A stretch of 18,957 bases of DNA from Armatimonadetes bacterium UBA5419 (GTDB lineage Bacteria > Armatimonadota > UBA10988): contig DHNJ01000038.1 of the NCBI GenBank assembly GCA_002409445.1, forward strand, positions 1 through 18,957, given 5' to 3'. Both the position numbers and the translations under genes were made by a program. The notes below the pieces were generated by a model that saw only the letters and a program-made list of their open reading frames with translations, made no database searches and was not told the DNA's origin. Positions 6,820 to 14,185 of this stretch are shown one piece after another. Position 1 is the first letter of the stretch. Every line of letters starts with the position of its first letter.

Positions 6820-7359
6820 ATGTGTATGGCATGTCGAGGCCAGCTCCTGGCCAACCAAGACCATTTTGAACTGGTGCTCGTCACGGCGACACCGGTGCTT
6901 TGGGGGATCATCCACCGCAGTGTGCCGAATGAGTCGGACGCGGAGGACGTCTATCAGGATGTCTGTGAGAAGGCCTGGAAGGCCTTTGACCTCCTGCCGG
7001 CGGACAGTAAGTATCAGGCGTGGTTGGCGACAATCGCGCGCAATGTGACCGCGGACTGGTACCGCTCGGCCAAGCGTCGAGTCCGGCCGGAGCACGGTTA
7101 CGAGGATTTCATCGAGGCCGTGCCGTCGGGTGCCGCCCCGCTACAGCGCCAGGTCCAACTCACCGTGGACCTAACCGCCGCCTTGGAGCAGCTCGACGAT
7201 CGGTACCGGCTGCTGTTTGTCCATCAAGTGGTCTACGGCTTCACCCAGACGGAGCTTGCCGAGACCTTCGGCATCGCGCTGGGCACGGTGAAGAGCAGCC
7301 TGTCGCGCGGGGCCGACAAGCTCCGGGCGCTGATGCCAGACTATGTGGAATCCGTCTAG
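6820..7359 (+). CDS. ECF RNA polymerase sigma factor (second of a tandem pair)
   Basis: A 179-residue group 4 sigma factor. The ATG at 6820 is chosen because GGAGG lies five bases before it. Region 2 spans about 12-88, with DAEDVYQDVCEKAWKAF (40-56) and a WYRSAKRR basic end. Region 4 spans about 116-172, with the helix-turn-helix FTQTELAETFGIALGTVKSS (141-160). Region 4 matches the first sigma factor at roughly 24 of 57 positions by eye, so the two are distant paralogs. The N-terminus reads MCMACRG: a CxxC pair (Cys2, Cys5), plus Cys49 in region 2, which the first sigma factor lacks at equivalent places. The reading frame looks somewhat less GC-rich than its neighbours. A mini-protein gene follows after 87 bases, repeating the arrangement upstream. 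Confidence 0.93.
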   Translation: MCMACRGQLLANQDHFELVLVTATPVLWGIIHRSVPNESDAEDVYQDVCEKAWKAFDLLPADSKYQAWLATIARNVTADWYRSAKRRVRPEHGYEDFIEAVPSGAAPLQRQVQLTVDLTAALEQLDDRYRLLFVHQVVYGFTQTELAETFGIALGTVKSSLSRGADKLRALMPDYVESV

Positions 7360-7446
7360 AGATCTATGTGACCAAGCGCCTGGCAGCTCGTCGTATGGGC
7401 TGGCCGCCGGGCGCGACCCAGGGGCAAGTAGCGTGGAGATGACAGC

Positions 7447-7641
7447 ATGAACCGGCCAATGCCGCCCAACCCGGAGCAACCCGACCGCCCGGATGTCGAA
7501 CTCGAACTGACCGAACTGAGCGCGGATGAGCGCGCGGTGTGGGCCGAGGTCTTAACCGAGTGGCTGGACCGCCGGCCCATGCCCGCGGATCTGCGCGCGC
7601 GCTTACTCGCCCACTGGCGGGAACAGTCCGCTAAGGACTAG
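7447..7641 (+). CDS. 64-residue mini-protein paired with the second ECF sigma factor
   Basis: The paralog of the 65-residue protein at 6467-6664; the family is unrecognised. GGAG lies eight bases before the ATG. The first 18 residues are Pro-rich and acidic. The conserved part covers residues 22-59: TELSADER, Trp32, EWLDRRPMPADL and RLLAHWRE. Three Trp (32, 39, 57) align with Trp34, Trp41 and Trp59 of the other copy. There is no Cys, signal peptide or membrane span. As in the first module it directly follows an ECF sigma gene, so a cytosolic sigma partner is the best inference. It is the last gene before htrA. Confidence 0.8.
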   Translation: MNRPMPPNPEQPDRPDVELELTELSADERAVWAEVLTEWLDRRPMPADLRARLLAHWREQSAKD

Positions 7642-7651
7642 CCCGCCCCCT

Positions 7652-7700
7652 GCGCCCTGCCGGGCGTCTGCTACGTACTCCTCAGCGCCCGGCACCGGGC
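7652..7700. repeat. Four-element alternately pairing hairpin region
   Basis: Just after the second mini-protein stop there are CGCCC (7653-7657), CCGGGCG (7660-7666), CGCCCGG (7686-7692) and CCGGGC (7695-7700). Elements 2 and 3 pair perfectly over seven bases, while 1-2 and 3-4 can form competing local stems. This geometry resembles an attenuator, or it may simply be a GC-rich terminator without a T-tract. The rest of 7701-7792 holds no clear promoter; GTCACC, 17 bases and CGTC near 7728-7756 is at best a weak ECF-like match. Confidence 0.3.
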
Positions 7701-7792
7701 CGGGGTAGCCCGCTGTAACCGCTCGGGTCACCTCGCGGCACCATACTGACGTCCTAACTAAGAGAGACGACTTCGCTTGTATGGAGCCGAAT

Positions 7793-9139
7793 ATGCGCCC
7801 AACCACCCGACACCCTTGGCTCGTCCTGGCCCTGGCGGTCCTGACCACCGGCGGCCTGGGCTGGCTCCTCGGCCGCCAGCAGACCGTGCAGGCCGCCGAT
7901 ACCCTCCTCGCCAGCGCCGAACAGAACCAGGCCATCGCCCTGCAGACCGCGTTCGGCCAGGCGGCCGACCGCGTCCTGCCCGCCACCGTCAGTGTCCACG
8001 CCGGCGGCGGCACCGGCTCCGGGTTCATCATCCGCGATGACGGCCTGATCCTGACCAACGAGCACGTCGTCTCCGGTGCGCGCAGCGTCCACGTCGTCCT
8101 GCCCGGCCGCACCAGCGCGCTCGACGCGACCATCCTCGGCGCCGACAAAGGCACCGACGTCGCCGTACTCAAGGTCGAGGCGGCGGGCCCGCTGCCCACC
8201 GCGCCGCTCGGCGACTCCGACGACGCCGCCGTCGGCCAGTGGGCGATCGCCATCGGCAGCCCGCTCGATCTCGATTCCACCGTGACCATCGGCGTGATCA
8301 GCGCCACCGGCCGCCGCACGCGCGTCTCTGGCGACCAGACCCAGGACTACATCCAGACCGACGCGGCGATCAACCCCGGCAACTCCGGCGGCCCGCTGGT
8401 CAACGTGCTGGGCGAGGTCATCGGCATCAACAACCACATCTTCTCGCGCAGCGGGACCAACGCGGGCATTGGCTTCGCCGTGCCGATCAACGTCGCGCGC
8501 GTCGTTGCCGACCAGATCGCTGTCTCCGGCCGCGTCCAGCGCAACCGGCTGGGTGTCGGTATCAACGACCTCAGCGACGAGCAGATCACCCGCCTCGCCC
8601 CCGAGGCCGCGGGCCGCCCCGCGGTGATCACGATGGTCGAGGCCGATAGCCCAGCCGCGGACGCCGGTCTGCAGGTTAACGACGTGGTCCTCAGCATCGA
8701 CGGCCACACCCTGCGCGGCGCCGCGGACCTGATGAACCGCGTCCAGCTCGCCCCGCCGAACCAGCCGATCACCCTTGTCGTCCGCCGTGCCGGTCGCGAC
8801 GTGACGATCACCGCGCAGCCCGAGCCGATCGCCCTGGCCAGCGCCCAGCAGACCGAGAACCTCGGCCTCGGCGTGCTGGAGCTCGACCGCCGCCGCGCCC
8901 AGCGCCTCGGCCTGAATATCAGCCGCGGCCTGCTCATCGCGCGCCTCGAGCCGGGCGCGTTGGCCGACGCCGCGGGCCTGCAGATCGGCCAGGTGATCAC
9001 CGCGGTCAACGGCCAGGAGGTCGCGACCGCCGCCGAGTTCGACGCGCTCTGGGGCGCCGCCCGCCGCGCGGGGCTGGCCGTCAGCCTGACGGTTGAGGGC
9101 CGGCAGGTGCAGGTCGTCGGACCGCGCGCCGGCGGTTAG
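7793..9139 (+). CDS. HtrA/DegP-type serine protease with two PDZ domains
   Basis: An envelope quality-control protease and probable chaperone. The 448-residue protein starts at ATG 7793, with GGAG six bases upstream; an ATG at 7781 is in frame but lacks a ribosome site. A hydrophobic segment at 8-27 is a signal peptide or membrane anchor. The trypsin-like domain (about 55-230) has the full triad: His91 in LTNEHVV, Asp122 in GTDVAVLKV and Ser198 in GNSGGPL. PDZ1 lies at about 253-340 and PDZ2 at about 356-442, the DegP/DegQ arrangement. It follows two ECF sigma modules; HtrA proteases are frequent ECF targets in other bacteria (DegP and sigma-E in E. coli), so regulation by them is plausible but unproven. 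Its stop overlaps the stop of the convergent HD gene. Confidence 0.95.
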   Translation: MRPTTRHPWLVLALAVLTTGGLGWLLGRQQTVQAADTLLASAEQNQAIALQTAFGQAADRVLPATVSVHAGGGTGSGFIIRDDGLILTNEHVVSGARSVHVVLPGRTSALDATILGADKGTDVAVLKVEAAGPLPTAPLGDSDDAAVGQWAIAIGSPLDLDSTVTIGVISATGRRTRVSGDQTQDYIQTDAAINPGNSGGPLVNVLGEVIGINNHIFSRSGTNAGIGFAVPINVARVVADQIAVSGRVQRNRLGVGINDLSDEQITRLAPEAAGRPAVITMVEADSPAADAGLQVNDVVLSIDGHTLRGAADLMNRVQLAPPNQPITLVVRRAGRDVTITAQPEPIALASAQQTENLGLGVLELDRRRAQRLGLNISRGLLIARLEPGALADAAGLQIGQVITAVNGQEVATAAEFDALWGAARRAGLAVSLTVEGRQVQVVGPRAGG

Positions 9140-10470
9140 TCGCCCGCGCTACCAAACGCCAAGCCGCCGCGCTGGTGCAGGTCCAGCAGGTTGGCCGCGC
9201 CGAATAGCTCGGCCGCCAGCTCGCCCGCGCGGGCGAAGCTCGCCTCGTGCCCGCGCCGCACGCAGACCAGCAGCTTCCACAGCCCGCGGTACTTGTCGGC
9301 CAGGCTGCTGACCTCCGCGCTGCCCAGCTCGGCCAGCGTCGTCGCCCGCCCCGGCTCGACGCAGACGGGTACCGTGCTCTCCTTGAGCTGCATCGTCGGC
9401 GCCGGGCAGTAGATCAGCACCGCCGCCGGGTCGAGGCCCAGCGCCGCCGCCAGCCGCTCCTCCGCCGCGCGCCGGCCGGCGATGTCGTAGTGGTACCGCG
9501 CCGCGAGCTCGGCCTGCTGCGCCGTGCTGACGCCCTGCACCTGCCAGCCGGCCAGCGAGGTCTGGTAGACCCGCTTGTACAGCCGCCGGCAGGCTAGGTC
9601 GTCGAGCAGCGCCGCCGCCCCGGGCTGGTCGGCCAGCCGCTGGGCCAGCAGCCAGAGGAAACTTTCGTCGGCCAGGTCGTAGATCTCGTCGCGGCGGATG
9701 CGGCCGGCCTCGAGCGCCAGCTCCAGCGCCTTCGAGATCATCGCCCCGGCAACCATCTTGGCGTGGTGGTAGTAGACCCGTTCGGTCAGGTTGTAGCGCA
9801 CGCGCAGCAGGTGGATCAGCTCGGAGAGGACGTCGTGGCGCAGCAGCCCGCGTTTCTGCAGGTCGACGGTCAGCCGGCCGTCGAGGCTGATGAACGAGCG
9901 GAAGATGCGGTCGTCGTAGTCCTGGCGCAGGCCCGTGCCGTAGGCGTCGCGGCGCAGGTAGTCGAGCAGGTCCGCGCCGACCACGCCGGCGATGATCTCC
10001 GCCGCGGTCCCCACCCGCGCGGTCAGCAGCTCCCGCACCCGCGCCCCCACCCCCGACGCCGCCAACGCCGCGGCCAGCGCCGGCTCGGCCAGGTAGCGCG
10101 CCAGCCGCTCCTCGTCCTCGTCGTGGCGGACGAACAACCGCCGCTCGTCCTCGAAGGTGTGGCCAAACGGCCAGTGCGTGACATCATGCAGCAGCGCCGC
10201 CAGCGGCACCGCGACCTCGTCCTCGGCGGGCAGCGGCGTGCCCCGCGCGGCCAGCTCGGCCAGCAGCCGCTTAGCCAGCCAGGCCGTGCCCAGGCTGTGC
10301 TCGAAGCGCGTGTGCATGGCGCTGGGGTAAACCAGGTGCGAGGCGCCCAGCTGGCGGATGCCGCGCAGGCGCTGCACCGGCCGTGTGTCGACGACGGCCA
10401 TCTCCAGCGCGCTGAAGCCGATGTCGCCGTGGACCGCGTCGCGGATCAGCTTGCCGCCCCCGCCGCTCAC
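9136..10470 (-). CDS. HD-domain phosphohydrolase, SAMHD1/dGTPase-like
   Basis: A 444-residue protein resembling bacterial relatives of SAMHD1, which hydrolyse dNTPs or related phosphomonoesters. The N-terminal VHGDIGFSALEMAVVDTRPV and QRLRGIRQLG lead to HTRFEHSLG (His58), LLHDVTHWPFGH (His95, Asp96) and GADLLDYLRRDAYGTG (Asp167). These supply the four H...HD...D metal ligands of the HD fold in SAMHD1-like order. The remaining C-terminal third is helical and contains no other domain that I recognise. The start is GTG 10470, overlapping the MEMO gene stop as GTGA. The frame remains open further upstream, but that part merely shadows the MEMO gene. Substrate is unknown. Last gene of the TIM-barrel/MEMO/HD operon. 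Confidence 0.88.
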   Translation of the reverse strand: MSGGGGKLIRDAVHGDIGFSALEMAVVDTRPVQRLRGIRQLGASHLVYPSAMHTRFEHSLGTAWLAKRLLAELAARGTPLPAEDEVAVPLAALLHDVTHWPFGHTFEDERRLFVRHDEDEERLARYLAEPALAAALAASGVGARVRELLTARVGTAAEIIAGVVGADLLDYLRRDAYGTGLRQDYDDRIFRSFISLDGRLTVDLQKRGLLRHDVLSELIHLLRVRYNLTERVYYHHAKMVAGAMISKALELALEAGRIRRDEIYDLADESFLWLLAQRLADQPGAAALLDDLACRRLYKRVYQTSLAGWQVQGVSTAQQAELAARYHYDIAGRRAAEERLAAALGLDPAAVLIYCPAPTMQLKESTVPVCVEPGRATTLAELGSAEVSSLADKYRGLWKLLVCVRRGHEASFARAGELAAELFGAANLLDLHQRGGLAFGSAGD

Positions 10471-11702
10471 CTGAGCAGCGCCGTGGCGAAGGTCACCGTC
10501 TGCGCCGGGTCGTGCGCCTGGTCGTAGCGCAACAGCTCCGCCTCGGCCTCCGGCAGCAGCGCCCGCAGCGCGTACATCGCCGCCAGGCTGCAGACGTGCT
10601 GCGGGTTGTCGTCGGCGGCGATCGCACCGAAGAACCCGTCCAGATCGCCCCGCAGCCACGGCAGCAGCGCCGTCTCGTCGCGCGCGGCGATCGGCTCGAG
10701 GTCCGCCTCCTCGACCGGCGCCACTCCGCCGAACCGCGGCCCGACATGCGACCAGTCCGCGCCGGCGATCAAGCAGACGTCCTCGCGCCCCTCGATCGCG
10801 GCGTACAGCGCATCGAGCAGCGGCCCCAGCCCGTCGGGCCCGTCGACGCTCTCGGCGCCCTGGTCGTAGAAGTCGTGCAGCGGGCCCATCAGGATCGGCA
10901 GGACCGTGATCGGCCGCTCGGGGAAGAGGTAGCGCAGCCAGACGCACTGGAACTCCAGCGAGTGCTCGTCGCGATGCAGCAGCTCCTCGGCGAACAGCTC
11001 GTCGGGCTGGCGGAACCGCTCGCGGTAGCCCTGGACCACCGCGTCGAGCAGCTCCTCGTCAACCGGCACCGGGCCCCACGGCGTGTCGTAGGCCAGCCGC
11101 GTGAAGGTGCCCAGCGCGCCGCCGCCCGGGAGGCAGGCCTGGTGCGCGGTGCCGAAGATGACGAAGCGCGTGGCGCTGGTCGCCCGCAGCGCGTCGTAGG
11201 CCGCGCCGTAGGCCGGGCCGCCGCGGCCGAAGTCAATGTGCGGCACCAGCAGCCCGCGCGGCGGCCGCGCGTCGCGGGTCGGGCACAGTGCGCGCCCCCG
11301 CCGCACCAACTCGTCGAAATACTCGCCGCAGGCCGCCGGCTCGGCCAGGTAGGCCTCCGGCGCGTGGGCCATCGGCCGCGCCGGCTGCGCGCGATACTCG
11401 GCCAGCGCCTGCGCCAGCGCCGCGCGGAACGGCGGGCCGTCGAGCAGCAGCCGCTCGGTCGCGTCGTCGACCAGGTCCTCGATGAACTGCCGCGGCGGCG
11501 CCGGGTGACCGTTCTCAACCCAGAAGGCGAGCACGTCGTCGACCGTCCGCTCACCGTCGAGGAGCGTCAGCAGGAAGGCCACGGCCTGGTTGGTCTGCAC
11601 CGTGTCGGCCAGGTCCAGCGGGTCGTGGAAAACGACCAGGTCGCCGTCCGGGCCGCCGGCGGGCTGAATGCGCAGCGGGCGGAGCCGCGGCCGCTCGTTC
11701 AC
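10467..11702 (-). CDS. MEMO1-family protein (AmmeMemoRadiSam protein B-like)
   Basis: A 411-residue protein. The C-terminal two thirds (about 148-411) are a MEMO domain, related in fold to class III extradiol dioxygenases. Visible landmarks are LLVPHIDFGRGG (His155), IFGTAHQA (His187), ADWSHVGPRFG (His319) and QHVCSLAAMYAL (Cys371), matching the His/His/His/Cys metal site known in human MEMO1. RDEHSLEFQCVWL and ITVLPILMG are also typical. The first 110 residues, with FLLTLLDGERTVDDVLAFWV, look like the winged-helix/PqqD-like extension seen on many bacterial members. The start is GTG 11702, seven bases after GAGG and overlapping the TIM-barrel stop as GTGA; the open frame further upstream is a shadow of that gene. 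The usual AMMECR1 and radical-SAM partners are not in this window. The reaction is unknown. Confidence 0.88.
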   Translation of the reverse strand: MNERPRLRPLRIQPAGGPDGDLVVFHDPLDLADTVQTNQAVAFLLTLLDGERTVDDVLAFWVENGHPAPPRQFIEDLVDDATERLLLDGPPFRAALAQALAEYRAQPARPMAHAPEAYLAEPAACGEYFDELVRRGRALCPTRDARPPRGLLVPHIDFGRGGPAYGAAYDALRATSATRFVIFGTAHQACLPGGGALGTFTRLAYDTPWGPVPVDEELLDAVVQGYRERFRQPDELFAEELLHRDEHSLEFQCVWLRYLFPERPITVLPILMGPLHDFYDQGAESVDGPDGLGPLLDALYAAIEGREDVCLIAGADWSHVGPRFGGVAPVEEADLEPIAARDETALLPWLRGDLDGFFGAIAADDNPQHVCSLAAMYALRALLPEAEAELLRYDQAHDPAQTVTFATALLR

Positions 11703-12559
11703 GCGCCGGCCTCGCAGCTGCGCAGGAACGCCAGGTTGCGCGCGAGCAGCGTCTCGGGCGCCTCGCCGCGGAAGTCCTCGAAGGTCACGTAGCCGGCGTA
11801 GCCGCTGGCCTGCAGCGCGGCGAGGAAGCCGGCGGTGTCGAGCATAGAGTCGGCCAGGTCGACGGTGTCCCAGGCCCAGGCCTGCTGGCCGTCGGCGCGG
11901 CGGTCGGTCGGCCGCGGGCGGCCGCCGCCAGCGTGGACGTGCGCGACATGCGCGCCGAGCAGCGCCAGCCCGACCTCGGGCGGCTCGAAGCCCTGGCCCA
12001 GCGACATGTTGGCGATGTCGAAAATGACGCCGAGGTGCGCCGGATCGAAGTCGCGGACGACCAGATAGGCCATCGTCGGGCTCATCGCGACGGTCCCGCG
12101 GTGGACCTCGAGCAGCGCCTTGACCCCGTGCTCCGCGCAGATCGCGACGACCGCCTCGTAGGCCCGGCGGCTGTCGTCGAGCAGCGTCGGGTAGTGCTCG
12201 GCCGGGCTCCAGCCACGCGGCGCGCCGACCTTGAACGCCGGCACCCCGAGCTCGCCGCAGCCCGCGGCCAACAGGCGCACCGTGTCGAGGTCGGTCGCGG
12301 CGACGTTGGTCGCCAGACAGGGCACGGCCAGGCCGTGGTCGGTCGAGACGCGGAGCATCTCCGGCCCGCGTTCGCGCAGGTTGTCCGGCCGCAGATCGTA
12401 GGCGTGGCGGCCCCAGAACGAGTAGTCGGCCTGGGCCTGGTTGGCCGGCACATAGCGGCAGCGCCACTCGGCCCCATCGAAGCCGAGTTCGCCCAGCAGG
12501 GCGGCCGCCTCGCGCAGGTCGTGGCGCGGCAGCATGACCGAGGTGGCGCTGATCTTCAT
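11699..12559 (-). CDS. Sugar phosphate isomerase/epimerase-like TIM-barrel protein
   Basis: A 286-residue AP endonuclease 2/xylose isomerase-like TIM barrel. The metal-binding residues expected for the family are present: Glu151 in LLEVHRG, Asp181 in VIFDIANMS, His207/His209 in HVAHVHAGGG and Glu261 in VTFEDFRGE. Length is normal. The specific sugar or cyclitol substrate cannot be read from sequence. The ATG at 12559 has GGAG seven bases upstream. It is the first gene of a coupled operon: its TGA overlaps the GTG of the MEMO gene. A promoter-like TATACT lies about 20 bases before the start. The operon partners (a metal-site MEMO protein and an HD hydrolase) do not form a pathway I know. Confidence 0.88.
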   Translation of the reverse strand: MKISATSVMLPRHDLREAAALLGELGFDGAEWRCRYVPANQAQADYSFWGRHAYDLRPDNLRERGPEMLRVSTDHGLAVPCLATNVAATDLDTVRLLAAGCGELGVPAFKVGAPRGWSPAEHYPTLLDDSRRAYEAVVAICAEHGVKALLEVHRGTVAMSPTMAYLVVRDFDPAHLGVIFDIANMSLGQGFEPPEVGLALLGAHVAHVHAGGGRPRPTDRRADGQQAWAWDTVDLADSMLDTAGFLAALQASGYAGYVTFEDFRGEAPETLLARNLAFLRSCEAGA

Positions 12560-12577
12560 CGTCGAGCTCCCGGCTAG

Positions 12578-12607
12578 AGTATAGCCAGGTTCGCTTAGCG
12601 CTGCCAG
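12578..12607 (-). promoter_or_regulatory. Sigma-70-like promoter for the TIM-barrel/MEMO/HD operon
   Basis: On the minus strand, CTGGCA (12607-12602) and TATACT (12583-12578) are 18 bases apart, matching four and five of six consensus bases. The -35 lies within the last codons of the PBP4 gene. Transcription would start near 12571, just upstream of the GGAG ribosome site. This would let the operon be expressed independently of PBP4. Confidence 0.5.
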
Positions 12608-14076
12608 TTGGCCAGGGCTTCGAAGATCCGGTTGCTCACGCCCCGTGCCTCGCCCGCGGAGACCTTGAAGTCGTTGAACATCGTCGAGACCGCCAGCAAG
12701 TCGCCGCTCGCGTTGACCACGTAGCCGGAGAGCGACGAGCGGCCGGTCAGCGAGCCAGTCTTGGCATGCACGTTGCCCTCGGCCTTGGTGCCCTTCATGC
12801 GGCTGGCCAGCGTGCCGTCGACGCCGGCGACCGGCAGGCTGTCGTAGAAGATGTCGCGCATCGGGTGGTCGGCCATGGCCAGCAACACGCCCATGATCGC
12901 CTGCGCGGTCAGCTGGTCGCGGCGCGAGAGGCCGGAGCCGTCGTTGATCGTCAGCAGGCTGTCATCGATGCCGAACTTGGCCAGGAACTCGCGCACCGCC
13001 TGCGCCCCGGAGGCCGCGCTGCCGTCGCGGTTCAGCTGGTAGCCCAGCTCGCGGTTGTACATCTCGGCCCAGAGGTTGTCGCTGCGCTTCATCATGCCGC
13101 GCAGGCTGACCCGCAGCGGCTCGGACTCGAAGCGCGCGATCTCGTCCGCGCCGACCGGCCAGTGGCCGACATCGGGTCCACCCTCGACCGTCACGCCCGC
13201 GTCACGCAAGAAGTCGGTGAAGACCGTCGCGCAGTAGAGCGGGACGTTGGCCACGGCCATGCCCTGGCTCCACGACGCGCCGACGCGCAGCGGCACCCGC
13301 CCGGAGACCACCGTCTGCCCGGTCGCCGGGTCGCGGCTCCACTCGATGCTCGCAGTGATACCCTCGGCGCCGGTCGTCAGCCGGTTGATCGGGCGCACGA
13401 AGCTGCTCTCGGGCGAGAAGCTGACCTCGGCCGGCTCGCCCACCGCGTCGCCCGGCCGCACCGTCACGTCGATCTGGTTGCGCGCCAGGGCGATGCCCCA
13501 GACCTCCGCGCCGTAGTACCAGAGGGTGTCGTCCTCGGTCCAGCCCTCGGGGAACTTGTCGCGGTAGCGGTGCGCATCACAGATGACCGAGCCGCTGACC
13601 CGCGTCACACCGGCCGCGCGGACCGACTCGGCGAGCTGGCGTAGCTGCGCCAGGTCGAGCGCCGGGTCACCGCCGCCGACCAGCCAGAGGTTCTCGACCG
13701 TGCCGTCAACCGCCGGTGCGGCGCGGACCGTGGTGAAGAACTGATACTCGCCGCCCAGCCGATCGAGGATCGCCGCGCCGGTGAGGATCTTCATGTTGCT
13801 CGCGGGGATCAGCGGCAGCTCGGGGTTGTGGCTGTAGAGCACCGGTCGCTCGCGCGGCTGGTAGTGCAGGAAATTGAGCCCCGCCGCGCCCGCGTCGTAC
13901 GCGCCGACCGCCTGCACCAGCACCGTGACGCTAGCGTCGGCCATCGCCGCGCCGGTCACCGCGGCGTCGAGCTCTGCCTTGACCTCCGGCGACAGGGCCA
14001 GCGGTGGCTCAACCGCCCAGGCCGCAGCGCACAGCAGGATACTCAGCAACCAGGCGGACGACAGGCGCTTGACCAC
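12595..14076 (-). CDS. dacB: D-alanyl-D-alanine carboxypeptidase/endopeptidase, PBP4 class (peptidase S13)
   Basis: A periplasmic low-molecular-mass penicillin-binding protein that trims or cuts peptidoglycan cross-links. It has 493 residues, with an N-terminal signal peptide ending near AWA at residue 21. The three active-site motifs are intact: SNMK (Ser93 nucleophile, Lys96), SDN (332-334) and KTG (439-441). The large insertion between the first two motifs is typical of class C PBPs such as E. coli DacB. DGSGLSRRDQLTAQ (379-392) is another family signature. The start is GTG 14076, with GGAG seven bases upstream. The 109 bases before it hold TTGACT and TATCAT, but only eight bases apart, so no promoter is called. 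It runs in the same direction as the downstream TIM-barrel operon but is separated from it by a promoter-like element. Confidence 0.93.
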   Translation of the reverse strand: MVKRLSSAWLLSILLCAAAWAVEPPLALSPEVKAELDAAVTGAAMADASVTVLVQAVGAYDAGAAGLNFLHYQPRERPVLYSHNPELPLIPASNMKILTGAAILDRLGGEYQFFTTVRAAPAVDGTVENLWLVGGGDPALDLAQLRQLAESVRAAGVTRVSGSVICDAHRYRDKFPEGWTEDDTLWYYGAEVWGIALARNQIDVTVRPGDAVGEPAEVSFSPESSFVRPINRLTTGAEGITASIEWSRDPATGQTVVSGRVPLRVGASWSQGMAVANVPLYCATVFTDFLRDAGVTVEGGPDVGHWPVGADEIARFESEPLRVSLRGMMKRSDNLWAEMYNRELGYQLNRDGSAASGAQAVREFLAKFGIDDSLLTINDGSGLSRRDQLTAQAIMGVLLAMADHPMRDIFYDSLPVAGVDGTLASRMKGTKAEGNVHAKTGSLTGRSSLSGYVVNASGDLLAVSTMFNDFKVSAGEARGVSNRIFEALANWQR

Positions 14077-14185
14077 GGTATATCTCCAGCAGATCCAACC
14101 CGGACCGGACGGAGGGGAGCCGGTCGGGTGGTGCGTCTATTCCCACTGTCGCCATGATACGGGCCGGAGTCAACCCGCGGGCAGC

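Noticed and set aside
7728..7756. An ECF promoter before htrA (GTCACC, 17 bases, CGTC)
   Set aside because: The -35 block departs from the GGAACC found before both sigma genes and the spacing differs by one; too weak to annotate as a promoter.
9136..10947. A 603-codon minus-strand frame extending the HD protein upstream
   Set aside because: The added residues overlap the MEMO catalytic region in another frame and resemble nothing. The recognisable HD family start follows directly after GTG 10470.
10467..12467. A single 666-codon minus-strand frame that would make the MEMO protein much longer
   Set aside because: The extra N-terminal part lies in an alternative frame of the TIM-barrel gene and has shadow-like Arg/Pro/Gly composition. 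GTG 11702 with GAGG and the GTGA overlap is the sensible start.
9136..12559. A complete AmmeMemoRadiSam system
   Set aside because: Only the MEMO component is present; no AMMECR1 or radical-SAM CxxxCxxC protein is encoded in the window.
14077..14185. TTGACT and TATCAT before the PBP4 gene as a promoter
   Set aside because: They are only eight bases apart, and no alternative -10 sits at the correct distance.
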